Of a stretch of 15,216 bases of DNA, positions 1-7,633 are shown piece by piece; the stretch's first letter is position 1, and every line of letters begins with the position of its first letter. The stretch is taken from the NCBI GenBank assembly GCA_003022005.1, contig PXRQ01000109.1:5307-20522 (forward strand), given 5' to 3'. Both the position numbers and the translations under genes were made by a program. The notes under the pieces are model-generated. The model was given only the letters and a program-made list of their open reading frames with translations. It did not search any database and had not been told where the DNA came from. The DNA is from Halobacteriales archaeon QS_5_70_15. Its GTDB lineage: Archaea; Halobacteriota; Halobacteria; Halobacteriales; Haloarculaceae.

Positions 1-410
1 CGGGTCCGTAGCCGTCGAACGCGAAGGCCCCGTGGAGGTCGGCGAGCCACCGGCCCGTCGACCGGACGACCCGCCGCCGGTCCGCCGGGTCGAGGTCGAC
101 GAACCGGGCGTGGAGGTCCTCGTCCCCGCCCGTTCGGCGAGGAGGTACTCGGCCCCGTCGACGGTCCCCGTGGCGACGACCCGCGGGACCGGGACGTCGG
201 TCCGGCGGGCGATCCCACGGGCGAGCCGGGCCTCCGTCGCCAGCCCCTCACCCGTCGGGCGCGACTGGACGACGAACTCGCGCCCGTCGGCCAGGGACAC
301 GAACGCAGTCCGCGTGGTGTTGCCCGTCGCCGGCGTCCCGACCGAGGCGACCGTCGCTCCCGGGAGCGCGTCGGCGACGGCAGCGCGGGCCGTCCGGTCC
401 GTACGCGCAC
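1..410 (-). CDS. Aminoglycoside phosphotransferase-like kinase, 5' part, frameshifted, cut by window edge
   Basis: Read on the minus strand, this encodes the N-lobe of an APH/choline-kinase-like phosphotransferase. It begins near TDRTARAAVADALPG, continues through a glycine-containing nucleotide loop (TPATGNTTRTAFVSL), and reaches DVPVPRVVATGTVDGAEYLL, the usual hinge region. After AERAG the frame must shift by one base, at the CCCC run 124-127, to continue as DEDLHARF and then WLADLHGAFAFDGYGP, which is typical of the family just before the catalytic loop. The catalytic HxDxxxxN segment would lie beyond the left edge. No clean in-frame ATG or GTG exists. A GTG at 408-410 would be in frame if one base were missing after it, and the TATA-like box at 426-432 points to a start near 403-410. 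The natural substrate is unknown; haloarchaeal members are rarely true antibiotic kinases. The family call is good, but the start and integrity are uncertain. Confidence 0.78.
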   Translation of the reverse strand, partial: MRVRTGRPALPSPTRSRERRSPRSGRRRRATPRGLRSCPWPTGASSSSSRARRVRGWRRRPGSPVGSPAGPTSRSRGSSPRGPSTGPSTSSPNGRGRGPPRPVRRPRPGGPAAGRPVDGPVARRPPRGLRVRRLRT

Positions 411-425
411 GGCGGTGCTGCTGGG

Positions 426-432
426 AAATAAA
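426..432 (-). promoter_or_regulatory. TATA-like box for the kinase at the left edge
   Basis: On the minus strand the sequence reads TTTATTT. It is centred about 26 bases before the codon position where the kinase homology begins. This matches the spacing of a haloarchaeal leaderless promoter. Confidence 0.5.
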
Positions 433-452
433 CGTCAGCGAGGGGGACGGCT

Positions 453-1589
453 CTACCGGGGCCGGGGGTCACCCGTCCCTCGACGGGGCCCTCGGGCCGC
501 AGGGTGATGCCGACGCCGAGGTCGAGGCCGTCCGGGCGAACGGCGACGTCGAACTCGCGGGCCAGCGTCGCGAGGACGAGCTTCGCCTCGACGAGCGCGA
601 ACGTCCGGCCGATGCAGGCGCGGGGGCCGACGCCGAACGGGAAGAACGCGGGCGTCCCGGCCGGCTTCCGCTCCAGCCACCGCTCCGGGCGGAACGAGCG
701 CGGGGCCTCGAAGTGGCGGCCGTCGCGGTGGAGCGCCCACTGCGGAACCACCGGCGTCGTCCCCGCCGGGACGCGGTAGTCCCCGAGGCGGGTATCGACC
801 CTCGGCTCGCGGAACAGCGACCAGACGGGGGGTAGAGCCGCATCGACTCGTTCACCACCGCCTCCGTGTACGACAGCGAGCCGAGGTCCTCCGTGCCGGG
901 CGATCCCTCGAGCGCGTCGACCTCCGCGCGGAGCCGGTCGGCCGGCGACCCGCTCGCGCCCGCTTCCCCCGAGCGGGCGGGATCACCGTCGTCCCCGTCG
1001 TCCTTCGAGAGGAGGAACCACGCGTAGTCAGGACGAGCGCGGTCGTCCCGTGGCCGGCGAGCAGGATCGTCACCACCTCGTCGCGGACCTGGCGCTCGTC
1101 GATCCCGTCGGCGTCGACCGCCTCGAGCAGCGTCGACACGACGTCCTCCGGCGGGTCGGGGACGCGGTGGGCGTCGGTTATCCGCTCGGCCAGGGCGTCC
1201 AGGCTCCCGACGGCGCGATCGGACCGCTCGGGGCGGCGCTCGGGCACCCACGAGGGAGCACCGCCCGGCTCACCGAGGGGCTGAACGAGTCGTCGAGGTC
1301 CTCCGCCGTCGCCGAGGAGGGCCTCCATGAGCTCCGGCCGGACGTCGCCCCTCCGGTAGCGGTCGCCGTCCTCGACCAGCACCCGGCGGACGAGGTGGGG
1401 CGAGAGGACGACGTAGAGCTCGCCGCTCGCTCCCGACAGCCGGATCAGGGGGTCGTGGTAGGCGTCCCGGATCGCGTCGAGGTATCGGGGCGGGTCGCGG
1501 GCGAACCGGAGGGGGTTCCCGGCGAGGGGATCGCCGGGGGGCGCCCGTGGGCTCCGTGCCAGCGAGCGGTTCGGCGCGGCGACGGTTAT
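453..1589 (-). pseudogene. Cytochrome P450, disrupted by frameshifts and an internal deletion
   Basis: This encodes a heme-thiolate monooxygenase of the haloarchaeal P450 type, but in pieces. In order on the minus strand: a proline-rich N-terminus (APPGDPLAGNPLRFARDPP); SGASGELYVVLSPHLVRRV; EALLGDG; helix I as LLAGHGTTA; helix K as NESMRLYPP with its ExxR; and the heme loop FPFGVGPRACIG with the cysteine ligand. The pieces lie in different frames. One base is missing near 1025-1032 (after TTALVLT), one in the G run 827-832 (after MRLYPP), and probably one in 464-468, whose restoration would let the TAG at 453-455 end the protein as RVTPRPR. About 70-100 residues normally found between GDG and PSWVPE are absent. 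The helix I motif has Gly where AGHETT normally has the acidic residue. No ATG/GTG/TTG is found in frame upstream; an ATA at 1587-1589 sits where a start would be expected. It is very unlikely to be functional as written. Confidence 0.85.
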
Positions 1590-1642
1590 GGCCTTCGACG
1601 ACGGCAGGGGAGGAACCGCTCGACGGCCCCGGATCGGCCGGG

Positions 1643-1648
1643 CTTAAG
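1643..1648 (+). promoter_or_regulatory. TATA-like box for the BtpA-family gene
   Basis: CTTAAG is centred about 26 bases before the ATG at 1672. This leaves essentially no 5' leader, so the transcript is probably leaderless. Confidence 0.5.
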
Positions 1649-1671
1649 TCCCCGCGACCGTCCCATGGGGC

Positions 1672-2398
1672 ATGGAGACGAGTTCGACCCTCGGCGCGTC
1701 GAAGCCCGTCGTCGGGATGGTCCACCTGCCGCCGCTCCCCGGTTCGCCCCGGTACGATCCCGAGGGGGGGCGCGAGCGGCTCCACGAGGTCGCCCGCCGG
1801 GACGCCGAGCGGCTCGCGGCCGGCGGCGTCGACGCGGTGATGGTCGAGAACTTCGGCGACGCGCCCTTCTATCCCGAGAGCGTGCCGAAACACGTCGTCG
1901 CGGAACTCCGCGAGCGCGAACTTCGTCCGCGTGAACGTCCACGTCAGCGCGCGCGTGGCCGACCAGGGCATACTCGAGGGCCGGGCCCACGAGACGACCC
2001 GGCTCCGCGAGCGCATCGACGCCGCGGAGGTCCGGATACTCGCGGACGTCGACGTGAAGCACTCGGCGCCGCTGGCCGACGAGTCCTACGAGGCGGAGTC
2101 GCTCGCCGAGTCGACAGAGCGGGGCCTCGCCGACGCAGTGGTGGTCTCGGGCGCCCGGACGGGCCGCGCGACGGCGCGCGACGAGGTCGAGCGGGCGGTC
2201 GAGCGCCGCGACGACATCGGGACCGAGGCACCGGTGTTCGTCGGGAGCGGCGTCACCGCCGGGAGCGTCGACGAGTTCCTCTCGATCGCCGACGGCGTCA
2301 TCGTGGGCACGGCGCTGAAGGAGGGCGGCGAGACGACCAACCCGGTGAGCGTCGGCCGGGTCGAGGAGCTGGTCGCCGCGGCCGACCGGGTCCGGTAG
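1672..2398 (+). pseudogene. btpA: BtpA/SgcQ-family TIM-barrel protein with an internal deletion and frameshift
   Basis: The N-terminal part is a clear match to the BtpA family, named for a photosystem I biogenesis factor in cyanobacteria; its role in haloarchaea is unknown. It contains KPVVGMVHLPPLPGSPRY, then GGVDAVMVENFGDAPFY and VPKHVVAELRE. Around 1907-1916 the sequence jumps to another frame and resumes with ASANFVRVNVHVSARVADQG, followed by DVDVKHSAPL, DAVVVSGARTG and VFVGSGVTAGSV, ending at TAG 2396-2398. Family members carry about 25 extra residues at the junction, including a GVNVLRND block, so a conserved piece seems to have been lost together with a frame change. The start is ATG 1672, supported by a TATA box 26 bases upstream. 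Both halves are otherwise well conserved, so the lesion is recent or an assembly fault. It diverges from the broken P450. Confidence 0.85.
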
Positions 2399-2460
2399 CG
2401 GCGACCGCCGACGGGTCCCGAAACGGCGGTCGAGCGGAGCGCCGGATAGTTGTCGTAACG

Positions 2461-2467
2461 CTTATAT
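2461..2467 (+). promoter_or_regulatory. TATA box of the multi-pass membrane protein gene
   Basis: CTTATAT is centred 26 bases before ATG 2490. It is the clearest leaderless promoter on this strand and decides the start over an upstream in-frame ATG at 2466 that overlaps the box. Confidence 0.6.
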
Positions 2468-2489
2468 GAAGTGTCTGTCACGTCCGGGT

Positions 2490-3256
2490 ATGCCGATCGA
2501 CATCGGGGACGTGGTACGACGCGGGTACGAGCGCACCGTGGCACGGAACGGCCTCCTGTTCGCCGCGATCCTGTTCGTCGTCTCCGTCCTCGACGCGATG
2601 TTCTCCCCCGGGTCGGAGCGGGGGCCGATGCCGCCCGGCGGCGCGGAGATGCCCGGGATGCCCCCGTCTCGGAGATCGCTACGGGCGCGCCACCGGTCTC
2701 GCTCGGGCTGTCGCCGGCCGTCGCGGGGATCCTGTCGCTGCTGCTCGGTCTCGTCTCGCTGGTCGTCACCATCGGCACGATACGGACCTTCGTGACCGAC
2801 GAGACCGAGACGCTCCCGCGGGAGCACCTCACGGAGGACCTCCTCTGGCCGGCGGCGAACCTGCTCGTCGGGGGCGTCGTCTTCGGCATCGCCGTCGCCA
2901 TCGGGTTCGTCCTCCTGGTCATCCCGGGGCTCTTCCTCCTCGTGAGCCTCCTCTTCTGGGAGGTGTTCGTCGCCGTCGAGGGCGACAACTTCGTCGAGGG
3001 GTTCCGACACAGCTGGGACCTGACCGGCGGCCGGCGGCTGCGGCTGTTCGCCCTGGGGGTCGCCGTGGTCCTCCTCGCCCTGGTCGTGAGCGTCGTGTTC
3101 GCCATCCCCGGCGTCGTCCTGCCCTCCGTCCTCGGGTTCCCGATCGAGCAGGTCGGCTCGGCGCTCGTCGGGGTCTTCGTCCTGGCGACCATCGCGGAGA
3201 CCTACGACCGGCTCGTCGCCGCGGCGGACGCCGAGACGGGGTCGGAGGCCCTGTAA
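2490..3256 (+). CDS. Multi-pass membrane protein (haloarchaeal DUF7847-like), one frameshift
   Basis: This is a membrane protein of about 254 residues once one frameshift is corrected. The N-terminus MPIDIGDVVRRGYERTVARN is followed by a first membrane segment (about residues 19-38) and a Pro/Gly/Met-rich loop. At the CCCCC run 2661-2665 one base is missing: the first frame ends in an unrelated tail, while the second resumes as VSEIATG. It then gives about five more hydrophobic segments, including GILSLLLGLVSLVVTIG, GIAVAIGFVLLVIPGLFLLV and FALGVAVVLLALVVSVVFA, and ends at TAA 3254-3256. The segment FWEVFVAVEGDNFVEGFRHSW, linking two helices, resembles haloarchaeal membrane proteins annotated as DUF7847, a family of unknown function. 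That assignment is from memory of the architecture and is tentative. The gene is monocistronic with its own promoter. Confidence 0.72.
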
Positions 3257-3321
3257 CCCGCCTTACGGTCGGGTCCCCCCCCGGTATTGTGTCCCGTCCC
3301 GGTCGCCCCGTCCTCCGAGGG

Positions 3322-3375
3322 CTCTTTCAGGGCGGCGGCGCACGCCGAGCATCCGGCTCCCCTGACCCCAAAGAG
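3322..3375. terminator. Possible bidirectional terminator between convergent genes
   Basis: This is an imperfect inverted repeat. CTCTTTCAGGG at 3322-3332 is complementary to CCCTGA plus AAAGAG at 3360-3375, apart from a four-base CCCC insertion. Each arm ends in a short T or A run. It lies between the ends of two convergent genes, where a shared terminator is expected. Confidence 0.4.
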
Positions 3376-3389
3376 GGGGCCACGACCTC

Positions 3390-3427
3390 GCGACCCGCTG
3401 AGCGAGTAGCGACCCGCTGAACGACTA
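3390..3427. repeat. Two adjacent 19-bp near-identical direct repeats
   Basis: GCGACCCGCTGAGCGAGTA (3390-3408) is followed immediately by GCGACCCGCTGAACGACTA (3409-3427), differing at two positions. The second copy contains the stop codon of the sugar kinase on the minus strand (CTA at 3425-3427). The words resemble those in the repeat array at 7430-7571. Confidence 0.7.
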
Positions 3428-4331
3428 CTCGCGTTCGGCGCGGAACCGCGCCACCTCCTCGCGGGTCGGGAGTCCGCCTCGCGCGCCGTCGCCGGTGCAG
3501 GAGAGCGCCGCGACGGCGGCGGCGTGGCGGCCCGCCGAACGCGTCGCCCGCGCCCGTCGCGTCGACGACGTCGACGTCGTAGGCGGGCACCTCGACCGTC
3601 GCGTCGGACGTGAGCAGAACCGCGCCGTCGGCGCCGCGGGTCAGCGCCGCCCGGTCGACGCCGCGCTCGCGGAACCACTCGACAACCCGTCCGGTCGCCC
3701 GTGGGCCGAACGGGGCGCCGTGGTGGTCGAGGTACGACCGCAGGGCGACCGTGTCGGCGACGAACAGGTCGGCGCCCCCGACGGCCGCGTCGACCGTCCC
3801 GGGTGCCGTTCCCCGGTCCTCCAGCTCGGCGAGCGGCCCGGAGAGGTCGAACGCGAGCGGCGGCAGGTCGCCGTCCGAACGGGCGTCGACCAGCGGCGCC
3901 ACCGCCCGGTCGGGGACGTATCCGTTTGTAAAGACCGCGCGCGCCCCGCGGGCGTACGCGAGGTCCGCCCCGGCGAGCGAGAGCGAGCGGGCCGACTCGC
4001 CGCCCGTCACGATCATCCGTTCGCCCGCCGGGTCCCGGAGGACGATGCTGTACGTCGAGGGCTCGTCGCCGTACTGGAGGCGAGCGGTGTCGACGCCCCA
4101 CTCCCGGAGGTCCGCGGCGACGGCGTCGGCGTCGCCGTCGGAGCCGAGCCGCGAGACCATCCCGGCGTCGAGGCCGAGTCGCGAGGCGGCGCAGGCGACG
4201 TTGGCGGCGACGCCGCCGAACCCCTCCCAGGAGTCCCGGACGAACGCGCCGCCGTCGGGCTCGGGCAGGTTCGACAGCCGGTAGTAGCGGTCGACGATGG
4301 CGCTCCCGACCGAGACGAGGTCCCGCGGCAT
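3425..4331 (-). pseudogene. PfkB-family carbohydrate kinase with a C-terminal internal deletion
   Basis: This is a ribokinase/PfkB-fold sugar kinase (ATP-dependent phosphorylation of a sugar or nucleoside, cytosolic). From ATG 4331 it shows PfkB signature 1 around GFGGVAANVACAASRLG (residues 38-53) and a substrate-lid region. Signature 2, DVVDATGAGDAF, includes the catalytic Asp at about residue 263. Immediately after DAFGG (about 3525-3537) the original frame becomes Arg-rich nonsense. A neighbouring frame gives HAAAVAALSCTGDGARGGLP and ends in RFRAERE with TAG at 3425-3427, a normal PfkB C-terminus. About 20 residues that usually separate DAF from the AAALS helix are missing, so the gene has a deletion plus a frame change just behind the active site. 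The specific sugar cannot be told. It is transcribed divergently from the squalene synthase gene. Confidence 0.86.
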
Positions 4332-4400
4332 CCGGTCGGTCGACGCGTCGCGGCCTGAAGGCTCTTTCCCGGCGACTGCGGGGCGGTCCCGTATCCGGAC

Positions 4401-4407
4401 TTTTATA
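4401..4407 (+). promoter_or_regulatory. TATA box of the squalene/phytoene synthase gene
   Basis: TTTTATA is centred about 29 bases before ATG 4433, giving a leader of only a few bases. Confidence 0.6.
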
Positions 4408-4432
4408 CAGGGAGCCCCCGTGGGTTGGCCCG

Positions 4433-5485
4433 ATGAACGAAGCGCCGGGTGTGGCCCGCGACCGGGCGTGGACGTTCGACGCCGTCGAGTCGGTTTCCCG
4501 GACGTTCGCCCTGAGTATCGATCTCCTGGAGGAGCCGATGTCGTCGTGGGTCTGCACCGGTTATCTGCTCTGCCGTATCGCCGACACTGTCGAGGACGAC
4601 CCGGCCATCCGGCCGCGGGTCCGCGCGGACCTCCTCGAGACGTACGACGCCGTCCTCGACCCGACCGACGCGACCGACGTCGATGCGTTCCTCGAGGCGG
4701 TCGAGCCGGTCCGTCCCGCGGACGGCGGCGCCGACTGGCGGGTCGTCGACAGGACCGACCGCGCGTTCCGGGTCTTCGAATCGTTCCCCGCGGAGGTCGA
4801 GGGGGCGATGCGGCCGGTCGTCCGCGAGATGGCCGGCGGGATGGCGGACTTCCTGCGGCGCTACGACGACCGGGGGGGCCTCCGACTGGAGACCATCGAC
4901 GAGCTCGAGGAGTACTGCTGGTACGTCGCCGGGACGGTCGGCGAGCTGTTCACCAACCTGCTCGACTGTTACGGGACCGGCGGGCCGGACCCGGACCCCG
5001 AGGACGCCCGGTCGTTCGCGCTGCTGCTCCAGCTCGTCAACATCGCCAAGGACGTCCGGGCGGACTACGAGACCGAGAACAACGTCTACCTGCCGGCCGA
5101 GTGGCTGGCCGAGGAGGGAGTCAGTCACGCCGCGGTCGGCGACCCCGGCCGGACGGAGGAGGTCGCACGAGTGGTCCGCCGGCTGACCGACCACGCCGCG
5201 GACTACGCGCCCGGCGCCCGGCGCTACCTCGAGTGTCTCCCCGAGGAACGGGCGATGCTGCTCGAGTCGATGGCGATGCCGTACCTCCTCGCGCTCGGGA
5301 CGATCCGGGAGCTCCATGGGCGGAGCCGGGAGGCGGTCGAGCGGGCACAGGCCGTCAAGCTCCGCCGCGAGGAGGTCGAGGCGCTGCTCGCCGAGGCCGA
5401 GGACGGGCTGACGCAGGCCGAACTGAGCCGGCTGGCCGAGCGCGTCCGCGCCGGACCGTATCACGAGTCGAGCGCCTCTCCCTGA
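4433..5485 (+). CDS. Squalene/phytoene synthase family, probably squalene synthase
   Basis: This enzyme of 350 residues condenses two prenyl diphosphates head to head. Features in order: VSRTFALSIDLLEEP (residues 21-35); the first Asp-rich site LCRIADTVEDDP (D51, D55); YCWYVAGTVGELFTNLL (161-177); and the second Asp-rich site LQLVNIAKDVRADYETE (D207, D211), followed by NVYLP. The SRTFALSI, DTVEDD and YCxYVAGTVG wording is closer to farnesyl-diphosphate farnesyltransferase (squalene synthase) than to CrtB phytoene synthases. The product is therefore most likely squalene, a common haloarchaeal membrane lipid, but the substrate is not proven by sequence. All metal-binding aspartates are present, and the frame is intact from ATG 4433 to TGA 5483-5485. 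It diverges from the sugar kinase and is followed after 62 bases by the MATE gene, which has its own TATA-like box. Confidence 0.9.
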   Translation: MNEAPGVARDRAWTFDAVESVSRTFALSIDLLEEPMSSWVCTGYLLCRIADTVEDDPAIRPRVRADLLETYDAVLDPTDATDVDAFLEAVEPVRPADGGADWRVVDRTDRAFRVFESFPAEVEGAMRPVVREMAGGMADFLRRYDDRGGLRLETIDELEEYCWYVAGTVGELFTNLLDCYGTGGPDPDPEDARSFALLLQLVNIAKDVRADYETENNVYLPAEWLAEEGVSHAAVGDPGRTEEVARVVRRLTDHAADYAPGARRYLECLPEERAMLLESMAMPYLLALGTIRELHGRSREAVERAQAVKLRREEVEALLAEAEDGLTQAELSRLAERVRAGPYHESSASP

Positions 5486-5486
5486 G

Positions 5487-5498
5487 CCGGGGCCCCGG
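5487..5498. repeat. Perfect 12-bp GC palindrome just after a stop codon
   Basis: CCGGGGCCCCGG starts two bases after the synthase stop codon. It could fold into a short hairpin or act as a terminator element. In a genome this GC-rich it may be chance. Confidence 0.3.
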
Positions 5499-5511
5499 CC
5501 CGGGATCAGGT

Positions 5512-5519
5512 CAATTAAG
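5512..5519 (+). promoter_or_regulatory. TATA-like box of the MATE transporter gene
   Basis: The AT-rich CAATTAAG stretch in an otherwise GC-rich spacer lies about 32 bases before the GTG at 5548. It suggests separate transcription of the transporter. Confidence 0.45.
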
Positions 5520-5547
5520 CCACGCCCGGCGTTCGTGAGGACCACCC

Positions 5548-7047
5548 GTGGGAACGAAAGAGCGCAGCCGGGTCGACATGACGACGGGCGCCATCGCGCC
5601 CCGGCTGGGTCAGCTCGCCTGGCCGCTCGTGCTCGGCAACCTCCTCCAGACCTTTTACAACCTCGCCGATATGTTCTGGGTCGGCCGGGTGAGCCCCGAG
5701 GCGGTGGCGGCGGTCTCGCTGATGTTCCCGCTGTCGTGGATGTTCGTCTCGACGGCGATGGGCATCACGGCGGCGACCATCGCGCTCGTCTCCCAGTACG
5801 TCGGGGCCGGCGAGGACCGCCGGGCCGACCACGTCGTCGCCCAGACGGTGCTGCTCACGCTGGCCGTCTCGGCGGTGCTGGCGGTCGCGGGACTGGCCGC
5901 CCGCCGGCCGCTGCTCTCGCTCATCGGCGCCCGCGGGCAGGTGTTCGTCGAGGCGCTCGCGTACATCGAGGTGATCTTCCTCGCGCTCCCGTTCACGTTC
6001 TTCTTCTTCGCGTTCCGCGCCTCGCTCCAGGGGGCCGGCGACACCCGGACCGCGATGTGGCTGATGGTGCTGTCCGCGGGCGCGAACGTCGTCCTCGACC
6101 CGTTCCTCATCCTCGGGTGGGGGCCGTTCCCGGCGTGGGGGACGTTCGGCGCGGGCGTCGCCACGTTCCTCTCGCGGGGGGCGGCCGTCGCGCTGGGCCT
6201 CGCCGTCCTGCTCCACGGCGGGTTCGGCGTCCGGCTCCACCCCCGGGATCTCCGGCCGAACCCGACGGTGCTGAAGAAACTGATCGACGTCGGCTCGCCG
6301 GCGACCGTCGACGGCTGGGCGCGGAGCTTCGCCGCCGTCGCGATGGCCGGGTTCGTCGCCCGGTTCGGTCCCGCCGCGACCGCCGCGTACGGCGTCGGGG
6401 TCAGGCTGATGTCCGTCACCTGGTCGGTGGCGGGGGCGGTCGGCCAGGCGACGGCCACGGGCGTCGGTCAGAACCTCGGGGCGGAGACGCCCGACCGGGC
6501 CGCCCGGGTCGCGTTCGTCGCCACCGCGGGCACGATGGGGCTGTTGCTCGGTGCGACCGCCGTCGTCGTCGCGTTCCCCGCCGCGGCCGTCCGGGTGTTC
6601 GTCGCCGACCCGGAGGTCGTCCGCGAGGGGGTCGGCTTCCTCCGGGTCGTTGCCCCCTCGTGGGCCTTCTTCGGCGGCGTCATGACCGTCCAGGGGGCGT
6701 TCCGCGGTGCGGGACACACCAAGGTCGCGATGACGCTCTCCTTTCTCTCGCGGTGGATCCTCCGGGTGCCGGTGGCGCTCGTCCTCGCGTTCGCGTGGAC
6801 CGTCACCCTCCCCGGCGGCGTAGTCCTCTCGGGGCTCGACGTCGGCGTCGAGGGCATCTGGTGGGCGTACGCGACCGCCGCGGTCGGCTCGTTCTTCCTG
6901 GCGGTCGCCTGGTTCCGCCGCGGGACCTGGCGCGAGGGGGTCGTGGAGACGGGTCCGGGGACCCCCGGGCCCGGACCGGCGCCCCGATCGGACGACGTCG
7001 ACGTCGATGCAGACGCCGATGCAGACGCCGAGGCGGTCGACGACTGA
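5548..7047 (+). CDS. MATE-family multidrug/cation efflux transporter
   Basis: This is a 499-residue, 12-helix antiporter of the MOP superfamily that exports organic cations or metabolites using an H+ or Na+ gradient. The N-terminal lobe shows IAPRLGQLAWPLVLGNLLQT, NLADMFWVGR (D41), the RASLQGAGDTRTAM loop, and GANVVLDPFLILGWG (N180, D184). The second lobe repeats the pattern, with VQGAFRGAGHTK matching the first-lobe loop. From recall, D41, Y139, N180 and D184 coincide in motif and number with the N-lobe polar network described in the archaeal PfMATE; I could not align this. The C-terminus is a non-membrane acidic tail of alternating Asp-Val/Asp-Ala, encoded in part by two identical 12-bp units (7006-7017 and 7018-7029). 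The start is GTG 5548; ATG 5578 is an alternative that keeps the whole transporter core. The reading frame is intact. Confidence 0.94.
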   Translation: MGTKERSRVDMTTGAIAPRLGQLAWPLVLGNLLQTFYNLADMFWVGRVSPEAVAAVSLMFPLSWMFVSTAMGITAATIALVSQYVGAGEDRRADHVVAQTVLLTLAVSAVLAVAGLAARRPLLSLIGARGQVFVEALAYIEVIFLALPFTFFFFAFRASLQGAGDTRTAMWLMVLSAGANVVLDPFLILGWGPFPAWGTFGAGVATFLSRGAAVALGLAVLLHGGFGVRLHPRDLRPNPTVLKKLIDVGSPATVDGWARSFAAVAMAGFVARFGPAATAAYGVGVRLMSVTWSVAGAVGQATATGVGQNLGAETPDRAARVAFVATAGTMGLLLGATAVVVAFPAAAVRVFVADPEVVREGVGFLRVVAPSWAFFGGVMTVQGAFRGAGHTKVAMTLSFLSRWILRVPVALVLAFAWTVTLPGGVVLSGLDVGVEGIWWAYATAAVGSFFLAVAWFRRGTWREGVVETGPGTPGPGPAPRSDDVDVDADADADAEAVDD

Positions 7048-7261
7048 GCGCGACTGCCGGGGGGATCGAACCCTCCGCTCGGCTACGACGGTCGCTACGA
7101 GCACCGTCCGTGGTTCGGGTTCCCGACCAGCTACGCCCGCGGACCGTCACGGACTACACTGGGCCGGACCGGCCCGGACTGGACCGGACGGCGGCGACCG
7201 CCGCCCCCGACACCCTCGTCCCGGGCTAGGGATTTACTACCGCCAGCGGACATGGGGGGGT

Positions 7262-7435
7262 ATGGACGAGGAGACGGTCGCGTTCGGCGGGCCGCTGGCG
7301 GGTATCGTCGTCGGGATGGTGATCCTGCTCGCGGGCGTGCCGGAGGGCGGACTGAACCCGATACTGACCGCCGGGGGGATCGTCGCGCTGATCAGTACGG
7401 GCCTGCTGGCGCGGAACATCGGCGCCCTGGAGTAG
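7262..7435 (+). CDS. Small two-helix membrane protein, function unknown
   Basis: This encodes a 57-residue protein starting MDEETVAFGGPLAGIVVGMV, with two predicted membrane helices (about residues 9-26 and 33-51) separated by a short Pro/Gly turn. It ends in an amphipathic ARNIGALE. An AT-rich box (ATTTACTA, about 7232-7239) lies 26-28 bases before ATG 7262, consistent with a leaderless transcript. The acidic N-terminus followed by hydrophobic segments is typical of small haloarchaeal membrane proteins, but I do not recognise a named family. Its TAG stop (7433-7435) lies inside the first copy of the intergenic repeat array, so that array begins at the gene's end. Confidence 0.62.
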   Translation: MDEETVAFGGPLAGIVVGMVILLAGVPEGGLNPILTAGGIVALISTGLLARNIGALE

Positions 7436-7571
7436 CGAGGCCGACCGACGGGAGGCCTCGGAATCACGAGCGGGGAACCCAGTGACCCGCGAGTAGCGAG
7501 ACGCGAGCGAAGCGAGCGTCCCGGCACGACGAGCGGGGAACCCAGTGACCCGCGAGTAGCGAGGCCGACCG
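7430..7571. repeat. Intergenic tandem-like repeat array, period about 62-63 bp
   Basis: A perfect 35-bp direct repeat occurs at 7466-7500 and 7529-7563 (offset 63). An 18-bp word, GAGTAGCGAGGCCGACCG, occurs at 7430-7447 and 7554-7571 (offset 124, two periods). Together they form about two and a half units whose alternating variable parts differ (for example 7501-7525 against 7448-7465). The array fills the gap between two convergent genes. A diverged continuation with GAGCGGAGCGAGC words runs to about 7618. No transposase or CRISPR-like short-spacer geometry is present. Confidence 0.8.
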
Positions 7572-7633
7572 GGGAGGGCCCTCGACGGAACGGCGAGCGG
7601 AGCGAGCCTTCCAGTGGCACATCCGTCGGCCGT

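Noticed and set aside
469..1251. Several long minus-strand frames in the P450 region taken as separate genes.
   Set aside because: Each holds one fragment of the same P450 (helix I, helix K, heme loop) in collinear order, so they are pieces of one broken gene.
1..4331. Programmed frameshifting as an explanation for the broken genes.
   Set aside because: The shifts occur in unrelated genes, at differing sequences, and in some cases with loss of conserved blocks. No slippery-site plus structure pattern recurs.
7060..7140. A tRNA-like T-arm (GGTTCGATCC) and a D-arm-like word on the minus strand.
   Set aside because: The T-stem has a mismatch, no matching seven-base acceptor stem or anticodon arm can be built, and no CCA-side pairing is seen.
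7430..7571. A possible CRISPR array.
   Set aside because: There are only two full repeat copies, the inter-repeat parts share words with each other, and no cas gene is near.
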